NCBI GenBank assembly: GCA_937959275.1
Contig: CALGLU010000008.1
Coordinates: 1-64,000, forward strand
DNA from: an uncultured Saprospiraceae bacterium
GTDB taxonomy: Bacteria > Bacteroidota > Bacteroidia > Chitinophagales > Saprospiraceae
Direction: 5' to 3'
DNA length: 64,000 nt
The position numbers and the translations under genes are program-made. Shown here one piece after another: positions 8,293 to 17,428 of the stretch. A model generated the notes under the pieces. It had not been told where the DNA came from and ran no database searches. It saw only the letters and a list, made by a program, of their open reading frames with translations. Each line of letters opens with the position of its first letter. The first letter of the stretch is position 1.

Positions 8293-9117
8293 TTATACAC
8301 TTATTTTGTCCGTAAAAAGTGATACCCCGTAGGACTCGGTGAATGCTTTTTCTGCATACTTGTAACTAGCATAAGCAAATCCTTTATCACCCCAAGAATC
8401 GCCCCATGAATTTCTTAGGATTATTCTTTTCGAAGTATAACCAACAATTGCAATGGCATGACCTCCATATCTTGTTCTTTTATAAGTGTCTAGCTTTCCG
8501 TTGGTATTCGATGCATTGTAAAAACTTGAATCAACATTTAATCTAGTCAGAATAGGTCCACGAGTATTTAGCCAATTCTTCCAATTAATAATCTTATCAC
8601 CTTCATTAAGATTGTAATAACTTCTTATTTTAAAGAAACTGGCGATTGAGTAAAAGACATCTTCTTCGTCTGGATATAATGAATTGTCATCAAATGGAAG
8701 TACTTCTTCAGTAACTAGTCCGAATTTTCTACCAATATCGAGTGCTGCTTTTAAACTTGTTCCAGAACTATCAATAAAGGTAGAAGGTCTATCGTCAAAA
8801 ATATCAGTTTCTTTGGCTGCCATCCAAACATATCTAGTAGACAGTAGTTGATTTTTGTCAATTTGACCATTTTTTACAAAATGCCATCTTATAACGGAAT
8901 CAGCGGCTGCCCAACCTACACATGATCCTGTTGATCCCTGATCATTAATTTTCCACCAATCTTCACGAAGATCAACCTTTGAAGGTAGTCTTGCTGGAGA
9001 TCTTAATATATTAGAATTATATGCGGTGTCAATTGTCCAATCAAGTTTAATATCCTTTGATTCTTCACAATTTAAAATTCGCTTAATTGGATTTTTTTTA
9101 GTGTTTTTCTTTTTCAT
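8293..9117 (-). CDS. Papain-like cysteine peptidase (C1A), no signal peptide
   Basis: Protein of 274 residues with a complete papain active site: oxyanion Gln60 and catalytic Cys66 in NDQGSTGSCVGWAAADS, His220 in RYGGHAIAIVGY, and Asn236 in LRNSWGDSWGDKGFAYASY. The N-terminus is short and lysine-rich (MKKKNTKKNPIKRI), without a Sec signal or a long inhibitory propeptide, so it probably acts in the cytosol or leaves by another route. It lies 115 bp downstream of an unknown helical protein on the same strand, and the two likely share a transcript. Both are clearly AT-rich. A protease beside an unrelated helical protein suggests that one acts on the other, but nothing in the sequence proves this. 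Confidence 0.85.
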   Translation of the reverse strand: MKKKNTKKNPIKRILNCEESKDIKLDWTIDTAYNSNILRSPARLPSKVDLREDWWKINDQGSTGSCVGWAAADSVIRWHFVKNGQIDKNQLLSTRYVWMAAKETDIFDDRPSTFIDSSGTSLKAALDIGRKFGLVTEEVLPFDDNSLYPDEEDVFYSIASFFKIRSYYNLNEGDKIINWKNWLNTRGPILTRLNVDSSFYNASNTNGKLDTYKRTRYGGHAIAIVGYTSKRIILRNSWGDSWGDKGFAYASYKYAEKAFTESYGVSLFTDKISV

Positions 9118-9232
9118 TTTAGTTAAATTATAATTTTTATATTCTCAATAACCTAGTCATTTATATTATTCTCACTAGAATGTAAATCTTAGCTTACGCT
9201 AAGCAATAATATCATTTGGATAATCAATTATT

Positions 9233-10159
9233 TTATTTCAGCGCCATAAGTAGTTCGTTTGTTTCTCTTAGTACGGGAGAATACAGTTGACCTCTAGTGC
9301 CCAGAATCTCAGTAGCATTCATTAATATTTTCAAAGATTCGTCTTTATTGTAAATAATATCAGTTGGAGAGAAATTGTATTTATTAACTGACAATGCTTT
9401 ACTTACAACTCCCACTACTGACTGTTCGTCAATAAGGACAGATAATTCTGATTCATAGTTTTCTATTGCTTGTTTGTATTGATTGGAGAGTTTTGTGAAC
9501 TCTGCCAAAGTGTATGTATTTTCAACCAATCGATCAACAAGCCCAATTCTCGCTTCATTTACTTTTCTAATCATCTCAATTAAAGTAAGTATAGTAGACC
9601 AACTACTTATTTTAGCTGCATGTTTTTTACTAAAGTATAGCGCATTATAAAATGTCGATGCAGTTATTGATTCTTCTCCAAAAGTTTCTTTGTCAGTAAT
9701 TGTTTTTGACTTAGTTGATGTGAATGAAAAGAATCCAGGGGCTAAACGGTTTACAGAAAATGATGTGGTTGCACCAGTAGTTGATTTAGTTTTTATTGCC
9801 TCTGTGATAGAACTTAATAAATTAGCATAGGTTTTTATATTCTCAGGATTAATTATTACTGAAGCCGCATTAGCACCTGCAATAGTAGCTGCAGCTGCCT
9901 TTAAGATGTTAGTAATTACAGGAATCATACTATCTGCATTGAATTCATGTGTAAAATCTACCTTAGTTGCATTGTTTTCATCAATTTTTTCGAAATCATC
10001 AACACCTAATTCAAGCTTAGATTTATCAATTTTATTTTGAAAATCATCCTCTTCAGCTTTAGCTAAACTTTTGATATTTTTTTCTAATTCTTCAATAGCC
10101 TTTAATGCTCTCTCTGATTTTTTTTGAGCCCTTTGGACAGATGCACTTCTACAAGCCAT
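9233..10159 (-). CDS. Unknown helical protein with internal hydrophobic segment
   Basis: I do not recognise this 308-residue protein. Residues 8-60 are highly charged and look like a coiled coil (SERALKAIEELEKNIKSLAK). Residues 78-103 form an Ala/Ile-rich apolar stretch (ILKAAAATIAGANAASVII). Residues 125-165 are Ser/Thr-rich and probably beta or loop. Residues 170-250 are again helical (TILTLIEMIRKVNEARIGLV; QYKQAIENYESELSVLIDEQ). There is no signal peptide. The pattern of long helices around one apolar hairpin resembles alpha-helical pore-forming proteins, which is only a shape resemblance. It is the first gene of a two-gene unit with the papain-like protease. Confidence 0.7.
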   Translation of the reverse strand: MACRSASVQRAQKKSERALKAIEELEKNIKSLAKAEEDDFQNKIDKSKLELGVDDFEKIDENNATKVDFTHEFNADSMIPVITNILKAAAATIAGANAASVIINPENIKTYANLLSSITEAIKTKSTTGATTSFSVNRLAPGFFSFTSTKSKTITDKETFGEESITASTFYNALYFSKKHAAKISSWSTILTLIEMIRKVNEARIGLVDRLVENTYTLAEFTKLSNQYKQAIENYESELSVLIDEQSVVGVVSKALSVNKYNFSPTDIIYNKDESLKILMNATEILGTRGQLYSPVLRETNELLMALK

Positions 10160-10512
10160 AATTTATATTTTAGTATGTTTGAAATTTAGTATCAATTAAG
10201 TATTTATATGTATATAACTCAGATCACTAGTAATTCAAATTTAAATGCTTAGATAAATTATCTACTGAATCAATCAGTCCCGACCTTTTATTCTAGATAA
10301 TTTTTTCAGTAGATGAATACAATCTTATATGATACAAATCCATAAAAGGTAACCCAATTCACTAAAATAAATTTCAGCCCGCTGATGATATATGTCCTAT
10401 AATTTGTGATTTAGATTCGTATGTTCATTTGTTTTCGTGCTAAACTAAGGTCGGTTAGAACATATCCTCATATTCTTCTCCGATCTTTCATAGTTTCTTT
10501 AAGAAAAGCTTT
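10160..10512. other. Gene-free AT-rich stretch
   Basis: The 350 bp between the unknown helical gene and aat hold no supported gene, repeat or terminator. It must include the promoter of the minus-strand pair, but I see no clear match to the Bacteroidota -33/-7 consensus. Confidence 0.4.
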
Positions 10513-11184
10513 TCAAATACCGCAATTCTCCTCAGCCAAATTCTTTCTTAACTCCTGAAAAAAGTCCTCCTTAGGAATCGTCTGCGCTCCAAATGAAGCC
10601 ATGTAAGCTGTCTCTTGTTGACAATCTATTAAGCGAAAGTTGTTTTCTTCTAAGCGCCGACATAGTGTAATAAATCCATATTTAGAAGCATTGGATACGT
10701 GGTGAAACATGGATTCGCCATAAAATATTTTACCCAAAGCAATGCCATATAAACCACCGACAATCTTCCCATCCTCCCATACCTCAACAGAATGTGCGTA
10801 GCCCATCTCATGCAAGGTATTATAAGCTGACCTCATCGCCGCAGTAATCCAAGTCCCTCCCTGCCCAAAACGCTTAACGGTTTGACATTGACTGACGATG
10901 TAGTCAAAGTTTTGGTTATACGTCACTTGAAAATGCTCTTTCCGAATCAGTGCGCGCATGGATTTTGACACCTTCAGGTCACAAGGCTTTAGGACCATTC
11001 TTGGATAAGGTGTCCACCAAAGCAATGGCTCGCCTTCGTTGTACCAAGGGAAAATACCAAATTGATACGCTAACAATAATCGCTCAGGGCTTAAATCCCC
11101 GCCTATGCAGAGCAAGCCATCAGGAGCACAATGAAATGGATGCGGAAAAAAAATTTGGTCGCGTGATAAGACTCGAAGTCTCAT
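10513..11184 (-). CDS. aat: Leucyl/phenylalanyl-tRNA-protein transferase
   Basis: Transfers Leu or Phe from aminoacyl-tRNA to the N-terminus of proteins that begin with Arg or Lys, creating a type-2 N-degron. The 223-residue sequence shows the family signature: FPHPFHCAPDGLLCIGGDL near residues 13-31, FGIFPWYNEGEPLLWWTPYPRMVL (residues 43-66, in two motifs), VEVWEDGKIVGGLYGIALG and FYGESMFHHVSNASK. The gene starts 6 bp after the clpS stop codon, so both are co-transcribed. ClpS then recognises exactly the residues that Aat adds and delivers the substrate to ClpAP. The gene is complete with an ATG start. Confidence 0.96.
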   Translation of the reverse strand: MRLRVLSRDQIFFPHPFHCAPDGLLCIGGDLSPERLLLAYQFGIFPWYNEGEPLLWWTPYPRMVLKPCDLKVSKSMRALIRKEHFQVTYNQNFDYIVSQCQTVKRFGQGGTWITAAMRSAYNTLHEMGYAHSVEVWEDGKIVGGLYGIALGKIFYGESMFHHVSNASKYGFITLCRRLEENNFRLIDCQQETAYMASFGAQTIPKEDFFQELRKNLAEENCGI

Positions 11185-11190
11185 GGAATA

Positions 11191-11493
11191 TTATTCAGCA
11201 GTGACGGATTCGATCACAGCTGACAACCCACGATCGACAAGAGAATCTTTCATCGGCTTTAATACCTCGAACGAATCAGTCTTAACAGTCGCTTTACCTT
11301 TATAATGGACGAGTAATGACAGTTGCTCCGATTGCTCAAAGCTATGGCTGCAAACTTCCATAAAACATTGGATGACCCAATCAAAGGTATTGTAATCATC
11401 ATTATACACAATTAACTGCGAAGTATGCCCGACGTTTGTGATTGTCTCAACGGTAGTATCTTCTAATATATCTGTATCAAATACGCTACTCAT
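11191..11493 (-). CDS. clpS: ATP-dependent Clp protease adaptor ClpS
   Basis: Adaptor of 100 residues that binds N-terminal Leu, Phe, Tyr or Trp and hands the protein to the Clp ATPase. The conserved core LIVYNDDYNTFDWVIQCFMEV (residues 27-47) contains the Asn-Asp-Asp segment that contacts the N-degron alpha-amino group. The rest of the fold (HYKGKATVKT, RGLSAVIES) follows in order. The N-terminal extension is acidic and short, as usual. It sits 11 bp after the peroxiredoxin stop and 6 bp before aat on the minus strand, so prx, clpS and aat form a probable operon. Pairing with aat puts both halves of the N-degron pathway in one transcript. Confidence 0.95.
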   Translation of the reverse strand: MSSVFDTDILEDTTVETITNVGHTSQLIVYNDDYNTFDWVIQCFMEVCSHSFEQSEQLSLLVHYKGKATVKTDSFEVLKPMKDSLVDRGLSAVIESVTAE

Positions 11494-11504
11494 GGGGGAT
11501 ATGC

Positions 11505-11972
11505 TTATAATGATTTTAATGTTTCCTTAATCTTCGCAAAGTTAGGTAGATCACCTGCACTTTCTAATATTTCTGCATAACGAATGGTACCTTCTTTATC
11601 AAGTAAAAAAGCTGCTCGTTTGGATACACCCTTCATGCCCAACACAAAGTCTTCATACAATGAACCATAGGCTCTTGATACATCTTTATTAAAATCTGAG
11701 AGCAATGGGAAATTATAATTTTGCTCTGCTTTAAATTTTTCTAATGTAAATAATGAATCAACTGAAATAGCCAAAACATCTACATTCAAATCATCATATT
11801 CTGCTTTCTCATCTCGGATCGAACACAACTCGTCAGTACAGACTCCCGTGAATGCTAATGGGAAAAATAATATCAATACATTCTTACCTCTATACTCACT
11901 GAGTGAAACCTCAGCTTTCTCAGTATTGCGAAGTGTAAAATTTGGTGCCTTGTCTCCTACTTTCAAAGTCAT
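11505..11972 (-). CDS. Peroxiredoxin (AhpC/TSA, PrxQ/AhpE-like)
   Basis: Thiol peroxidase of 155 residues reducing hydrogen peroxide and organic peroxides in the cytosol. The ATG at 11972 is chosen over a longer frame from 12020, because MTLKVGDKAPNFTL is the normal family N-terminus. The peroxidatic Cys45 is in FPLAFTGVCTDELC, and a second cysteine five residues later (Cys50) fits the PrxQ/BCP pattern of an intrahelical resolving cysteine. The surrounding FPLAFTGVC context is also seen in one-cysteine AhpE enzymes. It appears to be the first gene of an operon with clpS and aat, and the divergent gene is an EamA transporter. Confidence 0.9.
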   Translation of the reverse strand: MTLKVGDKAPNFTLRNTEKAEVSLSEYRGKNVLILFFPLAFTGVCTDELCSIRDEKAEYDDLNVDVLAISVDSLFTLEKFKAEQNYNFPLLSDFNKDVSRAYGSLYEDFVLGMKGVSKRAAFLLDKEGTIRYAEILESAGDLPNFAKIKETLKSL

Positions 11973-12196
11973 AGATTTTAATTCTTTACAAACAACAAAG
12001 ATATGGTTTTTTACGAACATCGCACTCTAAAATGACGGTAACAAAAAGATGCTTTTTTTGTACATATGTGTACTTTGTCGTGAATTAGCTAACCCAAAAC
12101 AAGTACGGTATCAATCCAGTAAAACAATCATATCTCGAACTTCATGTCGCTGTACTCTTTTGGGGCTTCTCTGCTATCCTTGCTGACCTGATCCAG

Positions 12197-13000
12197 ATGT
12201 CCTCATATATGATCACTTTATGGCGGGTATTATTGGCATCTATTAGTATGATACTCATTGTCTCGCTATCAAAAATGAACTGGCGAATGCCTGTAAAAGA
12301 TTTATTGGCTTATGCAGCGATTGGAGCCATCATCGCTATACATTGGCTCACCTTTTTTGGGTCTGTCAAATATGCAAATGCTTCTGTCGCTGTCGCTACC
12401 TATGCAACAGTCTCTTTTATTTTATCATTTGCAGAGCCATTTATGTTACGCTCAAAATTTAGCTGGCTGGATTTATGGATGGGATTGTTGATCGTCCCTG
12501 CCATTCTATTAATCATTAATGGTTTAGATACACGGATGCATTCTGGCTTTTATTTAGGGATGATCTCTGCGTTGCTATCAGCCTTATTCGGCGTGCTCAA
12601 TAAAAAGATGGTTTCAAAAGCCGACCCGATGGTGATTTCTGGTATTGAAATGTTGGCAGCGACTGGATTGTTAATTGTCTTGCTGCCGGTTTGGCTTAAC
12701 TATGAGCCATTGGACCAACTCATCCCGCAAGGCTCTGATTGGATTTACATGTCGATCTTGGTATTAGGCTGTACGACTTTGGCCTTTTATATTTCCATTC
12801 GGACACTTCGATATATTTCAGCTTTTTCACAGTCTATGGTCATGAATCTGGAGCCGGTCTATGGCATTGTGTTTGGTGCCATCTTATTAGGTGATAATAA
12901 AGAACTAAATCCACAGTTCTACATTGGTGTCTGTATTATCCTTTTGACTGTATTTTTACATCCATTTCTAAAACGAAGATTCAGTGAAGTATCCAATTGA
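12197..13000 (+). CDS. EamA/DMT family transporter; true N-terminus probably upstream
   Basis: Drug/metabolite-transporter protein with two EamA repeats and about ten membrane segments, moving an unknown small metabolite across the inner membrane. The first ATG in frame is 12197, but the reading frame upstream (from about 12122) encodes YLELHVAVLFWGFSAILADL, clearly the first transmembrane helix of the family (WGF-type motif). No ATG, GTG or TTG exists in frame between the stop at 12086 and 12197, so the start may be a rare codon such as ATC at 12110, or the start may have mutated. The gene overlaps the O-methyltransferase by 17 bp and so is probably translationally coupled to it. Confidence 0.8.
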   Translation: MSSYMITLWRVLLASISMILIVSLSKMNWRMPVKDLLAYAAIGAIIAIHWLTFFGSVKYANASVAVATYATVSFILSFAEPFMLRSKFSWLDLWMGLLIVPAILLIINGLDTRMHSGFYLGMISALLSALFGVLNKKMVSKADPMVISGIEMLAATGLLIVLLPVWLNYEPLDQLIPQGSDWIYMSILVLGCTTLAFYISIRTLRYISAFSQSMVMNLEPVYGIVFGAILLGDNKELNPQFYIGVCIILLTVFLHPFLKRRFSEVSN

Positions 13001-13619
13001 TCCAACTCATCAATATTGCTCAGCGCATTCCTCTCCAAATTCTCTTTTGCTCGAACGTATTGAAAAAAACACCTTTCTATATACCATAGATCCCTTTAAT
13101 TACTCAGGTCATTTGCAAGGTAGAATCTTGGCTATGTTTTCTAAAATGATTCAGCCCAAACGAATTTTGGAGGTGGGCACATTTACTGGCTATGCGACAG
13201 TTTGTCTCGCCGAGGGACTAGCTGAAGGAGGCACATTACTATCAATTGAAATTAATCCGGAAATCGAATTTTTAAATAAAGAGCATATTGAAGCCTCACC
13301 AAAAGCTGCACAAATTGAGTTGATCATTGGAGATGCTTTTGAGATTATGCCGAGTTTAGAGTCAGGCTTTGATTTAATTTTTTTGGATGGGGCCAAACGA
13401 CAGTATGAAGACTATTATGAGCAAGGGATTCGATTATTGAGATCGGGCGGTTATTTAATCATAGATAATGTCTTGTGGAAAGGAAAGATCATTGCAGGTG
13501 ATCAAGATCCGCGGACCAGAGCAATGGAGGAATTTAATATATTGGTGCTGCATGATGAGCGAGTTGAAAATGTTGTCTTGCCGCTATGTGATGGAATGCA
13601 GATCGTGAGAAAAATATGA
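12984..13619 (+). CDS. Class I SAM-dependent O-methyltransferase
   Basis: Protein of 211 residues in the caffeoyl-CoA/catechol O-methyltransferase-like family. The SAM-binding motif is RILEVGTFTGYATVCLA near residues 60-76, followed by the acidic SIEINPE (ribose contact) and LIFLDGAKRQYEDYYEQ, where Asp and the later DNVLWKG supply the divalent-metal site. These enzymes methylate catechol-like hydroxyls or a modified tRNA base (TrmR-type); which one applies here cannot be told. It overlaps the EamA gene and ends 89 bp before the SsuD-like gene. Confidence 0.88.
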   Translation: MKYPIDPTHQYCSAHSSPNSLLLERIEKNTFLYTIDPFNYSGHLQGRILAMFSKMIQPKRILEVGTFTGYATVCLAEGLAEGGTLLSIEINPEIEFLNKEHIEASPKAAQIELIIGDAFEIMPSLESGFDLIFLDGAKRQYEDYYEQGIRLLRSGGYLIIDNVLWKGKIIAGDQDPRTRAMEEFNILVLHDERVENVVLPLCDGMQIVRKI

Positions 13620-13708
13620 TTGCGCAAGCAGCTTAAATCCGACATAAGTGTCATTTATTTCTCCTGATTGTACATCTTATTAATGAAGAATATTTAATAA
13701 ATATGTAG

Positions 13709-14875
13709 ATGTCTAACAAAATAATTAATGTCCGCTCAAGTGCGATCCAAGGTGCTGAAGTCGCGTGGTTTGCTCCCTTGTGTAACGGAGATGATGCTTT
13801 TCTAAGCAAGCATGATCCTCAATACAAAAGCAATTGGAAAAACACGTCAGCTATCGCAATAGAAGCCGATCGGTTAGGTTATAGGAATATCTTATGCCCG
13901 TCTTCCTACCAAGTCGGGCAAGATACAATGACCTTTGCTTCAGCGATTGCGCCCTTGACAAAGCAAATGAATTTGCTGACCGCTATCCGATGCGGAGAGG
14001 TGCATCCGCCAATGCTAGGCAGAGCACTTGCTACACTTGATCATATTTTGGATGGGCGCTTAACGATTAATATCATCTCTTCTAATCTACCAGGAGAGGA
14101 CTTACCATCTGCAGACAGATATCAACGCTCAAAAGAAGTCATCGAGATATTAAAACAAGGCTGGACACAAGACCACATTGATTTCAAAGGGGACTTTTAT
14201 CAGATTCAATTGGACAATACAAAGCCTGTCAAAGCGTATCAGCAAAACGGAGGACCACTTTTATATTTTGGAGGCTACTCACCACCAGGCGTAGAGTTGT
14301 GTGCTGAGCATTGTGATGTCTACTTGATGTGGCCAGAGACAGAAGACAAGTTGATGAATCATATGGAAGTAATGTCTGAAAAAGCAGATAGCTATGGCAG
14401 AACAGTTGATTTTGGATTGCGTGTGCATGTGATTGTCAGAGAGACAGAAGCAGAAGCTCGACAAGCAGCGCAGCAGTTAATGTCATTTGTGGATGATGAG
14501 AAGGGCAAGGAGATTCGCGAACGAGCACTCGATGGTAAATCATATGGTGTATCGATTCAGACACAGCTAAGAGAAGAGGCTGATGATGATGGCTTTGCAG
14601 AAGAGCATCTATGGACAGGTATCGGGAGAGCGCGTTCGGGATGTGGTGCGGCATTGGTGGGTGATCCAGATCAGGTCCTGGCTAAGATTAAGCGATATCA
14701 CCAAATGGGGATACGAGCATTTATATTCTCTGGGTATCCTCATTTGGAAGAATGTCAATTGTTTGGCAAATATGTATTGCCTCAATTGGAGACCGTTTCT
14801 TTAGCGATTGAACAAGGTAGACGGCAGATTGGTGATGTACCTGCAACTCCTCTGGGTTCAGGAATCCGGGATTAG
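13709..14875 (+). CDS. FMNH2-dependent monooxygenase, alkanesulfonate (SsuD)-like
   Basis: LLM-class flavin-dependent monooxygenase of 388 residues, close in length and pattern to SsuD, which cleaves C-S bonds in alkanesulfonates to release sulfite. Visible blocks are EVAWFAPL near the N-terminus, [38 protein letters not shown], and the C-terminal [34 protein letters not shown]. No flavin reductase or Ssu ABC transporter gene is adjacent, so the substrate and the reduced-FMN source are unknown. The next gene is a sodium/solute symporter, which might import a substrate. That is inference from order only. Confidence 0.85.
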   Translation: MSNKIINVRSSAIQGAEVAWFAPLCNGDDAFLSKHDPQYKSNWKNTSAIAIEADRLGYRNILCPSSYQVGQDTMTFASAIAPLTKQMNLLTAIRCGEVHPPMLGRALATLDHILDGRLTINIISSNLPGEDLPSADRYQRSKEVIEILKQGWTQDHIDFKGDFYQIQLDNTKPVKAYQQNGGPLLYFGGYSPPGVELCAEHCDVYLMWPETEDKLMNHMEVMSEKADSYGRTVDFGLRVHVIVRETEAEARQAAQQLMSFVDDEKGKEIRERALDGKSYGVSIQTQLREEADDDGFAEEHLWTGIGRARSGCGAALVGDPDQVLAKIKRYHQMGIRAFIFSGYPHLEECQLFGKYVLPQLETVSLAIEQGRRQIGDVPATPLGSGIRD

Positions 14876-14912
14876 AGTAAACTGTTATCAATTGTTTTAA
14901 TTACATTCGAGA

Positions 14913-16466
14913 GTGCTTGATCTCATTATTGTTTTGACTTATTTCGCTGCGATTATGTTGCTCGCCTTGAGTGGCCGCAGTCAAAAAGATCAATCTGCTG
15001 AACAATACTTTTTGAGTTCTCGAAATCTGAGGTGGCCTTCCATAGCCTTATCTACGATTGCAACTAACATCAATGGTTATCAGTTTCTTGGGATGATGGG
15101 CTCTGCTTATTTATACGGCTTGGCACAGGCAAGTCTGGAAATCAATGCTGTGCAAGGCATCTTAATTGCAGCTTTTATTTTTGTGCCCATGTATTTGAGG
15201 GACAGAATTATTACAGTGACTCAATTCATCAAAGCACGTTTGGGTAAAACAGTAAGCTTAGCCTATGTGATATCCAATATCGGTTTGTTTGCGACGATTA
15301 CCTTAGGTTCGGCATTGTTTTGGGGAGCCTATGCAGCAGATCTTGTCTTTGCAGATTATTTATCGATTCTTCATGAAGATAGGATGGTTAGGATTTCAAT
15401 CTTGATTATTGGCTTGGGGATATTTTCTGCGATCTACACTTACATTGGGGGATTGGGAGCAGTTGTCAAAACGGACATTTTGCAATTTGCCATTTTATTG
15501 GTAGGCGGCGTTGTTATTACGTTTGTCATCGTATCCAAATTGGGCGGATGGGGAGAATTATATAATAAGACGCCACAATTGATGCACTTACATTTGCCAG
15601 CTGATCATCATCAATTACCATGGATCCATATGTTTGGATTGTTTTTGTTGAATATCAATTATTGGTGCGCGAATCAGACGATCATGCAAAGGTCGATAGC
15701 AGCGCAGAGCTTAAGGGAAGCACAGGTGGGTTTGATGGTAGGCGGTTTGATGAAGTATGTGATGGCAATTATTATTGTGATCCCTGGGATAGCTTTGTAT
15801 GGCATTTTACAAGAGCAGGGCTCGCCACTTACAGAACCAGATTTAGCCTTTCCGTTTATCGTCAAAGAGTACTTGCCGATTGGTGTCAAGGGCTTGATTT
15901 TATGTGCCCTGTTTGCTTCGTTGATGAGTACAGTAGACTCTACATTTAATTCTTTGGCGACACTATGGTCAATCGATATATACAAGGAATATATTAATAA
16001 AGAGGCGACAGAAAAACAATTGATCAATGCAGGACGAAAGACGATTTTGGTCACCTTGTTTACAGGGATCGCGATGGGCATGGTGTTGCTGTATATCAAA
16101 TTTGAAAATCCATCAGAAGCCTTTACTCATACCCTGAATGCCTTGCGATACTATGTCAATTGTGGCGTTGTTGTATTGATTTGTGCAGCTGGTTTTTTAA
16201 TAGCTCCCAATCGTAGAATCGCTTTAATTGCCTTCTTGAGCACGGTCCCGCTCCATATTCTATTCATTCAATTTGTGCCTGAGATGAATTATTTTGTGAG
16301 AGCAGGATTGGTCATTGTGATCGCATTTTTGATGATTTACCTATTCTCTATGAAAGCAGGTTGGAAGTCATGGAAAAGCCTATTTGTCGCAGATAATCAA
16401 ACTGTCCGATGGCTGGGCTTCAGTCTTGGACTATCATTAATCATTTTGCACATTATTTTTCATTAA
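14913..16466 (+). CDS. Sodium:solute symporter (SSS/SGLT family)
   Basis: Inner-membrane transporter of 517 residues with about 13-14 hydrophobic helices, coupling Na+ entry to uptake of a sugar, carboxylate or similar solute. Family features are RSQKDQSAEQYFLSSRNLRWP after the first helix, the LSTIATNINGYQFLGMMG helix, and the FASLMSTVDSTFNSLATLW segment, whose Ser/Thr pair sits at the Na+ site. The start is a GTG at 14913, directly giving MLDLIIVLTYFAAI. It follows the SsuD-like gene by 37 bp and precedes trmB by 22 bp, so it may be the middle of a short transcript. Confidence 0.88.
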   Translation: MLDLIIVLTYFAAIMLLALSGRSQKDQSAEQYFLSSRNLRWPSIALSTIATNINGYQFLGMMGSAYLYGLAQASLEINAVQGILIAAFIFVPMYLRDRIITVTQFIKARLGKTVSLAYVISNIGLFATITLGSALFWGAYAADLVFADYLSILHEDRMVRISILIIGLGIFSAIYTYIGGLGAVVKTDILQFAILLVGGVVITFVIVSKLGGWGELYNKTPQLMHLHLPADHHQLPWIHMFGLFLLNINYWCANQTIMQRSIAAQSLREAQVGLMVGGLMKYVMAIIIVIPGIALYGILQEQGSPLTEPDLAFPFIVKEYLPIGVKGLILCALFASLMSTVDSTFNSLATLWSIDIYKEYINKEATEKQLINAGRKTILVTLFTGIAMGMVLLYIKFENPSEAFTHTLNALRYYVNCGVVVLICAAGFLIAPNRRIALIAFLSTVPLHILFIQFVPEMNYFVRAGLVIVIAFLMIYLFSMKAGWKSWKSLFVADNQTVRWLGFSLGLSLIILHIIFH

Positions 16467-16488
16467 GATTTTATTTCTTTGTAGAACA

Positions 16489-17181
16489 ATGGGTAGGAAT
16501 AAGCTAGGAAAATTTGAAGATTTAAACCAATTCAAAAATGTATTGGAGAACCGTGATCATAGTGATCATATGCTCAATTGGTATGATGATATCAAGCTCA
16601 ATCCAATAGGGCAATGGAATGAACGCATTTTTAAAAAGGATCAACCGATCACCTTGGAATTGGCTTGTGGCAAAGGAGAGTATGCAATTGGCATGGCAGA
16701 GATGTATCCTGAACGAAATTTTATTGGCATAGACATCAAAGGCGCACGTATCTGGAAGGGTGCCTCCTATGCTTTGGAGCATAAGCTTGACAATGTTGCT
16801 TTTTTGCGAACACGAATTGAGTTTATCTCTAAATATTTTGAACAGAATGAGGTGGAAGAAATTTGGATCACCTTTGCCGATCCCTTCCTAAAGCCCAAAA
16901 AATCAAATCGCAGATTAACCTCTCCTGTGTTTTTAAAATACTACGAAGAGATTCTCTCTAAAACGGGAACAATCAATTTGAAAACAGATTCAAATATTCT
17001 ATATTATTATACAATTTCTGTACTGAATGAATCGAATCACATTGATATTTTATACAAAAACAATAACATTTACGATCTACCATTAGCTTACCCAGAATTG
17101 GATATTAAAACCTATTATGAGCAGAGTCATCTGGAAGGTGGCCGCAGGATTAAGTATGTAAAATTCCAGTATAACCGTTAA
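16489..17181 (+). CDS. trmB: tRNA (guanine-N7)-methyltransferase
   Basis: Methylates G46 in the variable loop of tRNAs using SAM. The 230-residue protein has the TrmB order: LELACGKGEYAIGMAEMYPE (SAM motif), FIGIDIKGARIWKGA, LRTRIEFISKYFEQNEVEEI, and the family-defining ITFADPFLKPKKSNRRLTSP block, which corresponds to the PDPWPKKRHHKRR segment in E. coli. The C-terminal tail HLEGGRRIKYVKFQY is also usual for Bacteroidota copies. It is a complete gene with an ATG start 22 bp after the symporter stop, followed by a MITE-like element. Confidence 0.93.
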   Translation: MGRNKLGKFEDLNQFKNVLENRDHSDHMLNWYDDIKLNPIGQWNERIFKKDQPITLELACGKGEYAIGMAEMYPERNFIGIDIKGARIWKGASYALEHKLDNVAFLRTRIEFISKYFEQNEVEEIWITFADPFLKPKKSNRRLTSPVFLKYYEEILSKTGTINLKTDSNILYYYTISVLNESNHIDILYKNNNIYDLPLAYPELDIKTYYEQSHLEGGRRIKYVKFQYNR

Positions 17182-17192
17182 GTCATTTCAGC

Positions 17193-17352
17193 TATACCCA
17201 ACGGATTTGGGTTTGACCTGCTTAATGTGAGGATATTTTTTCAAAATCAAGGCGCAAAACACAGGAATAGCCGTGCAATTACGAGGCTTTGTAACGAAGA
17301 AGTTGATAAAATAGGCAGTAGTACATAGTTTAAATTCAAGTGCGTTGGGTAT
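17193..17352. repeat. MITE-like element, terminal repeats TATACCCAACG
   Basis: A 160-bp non-coding element bounded by an 11-base inverted repeat: TATACCCAACG at the left end and CGTTGGGTAT(A) at the right. The interior has no open frame. It fills the gap between trmB and the two-gene cassette at 17429. The internal tract near GTAACGAAG resembles a stretch of the second element at 38487-38654, but the termini differ. A flanking target duplication is not obvious. Confidence 0.6.
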
Positions 17353-17428
17353 AAATCATCGTGCAAATTAAATGCACAGTGTGGACTATATTTATAAAGA
17401 ATCAAATTCTTAATAATAAGACTACACT

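Noticed and set aside
15674-16099. A 141-codon minus-strand frame inside the sodium symporter
   Set aside because: It mirrors the hydrophobic helices of the symporter and has no independent support.
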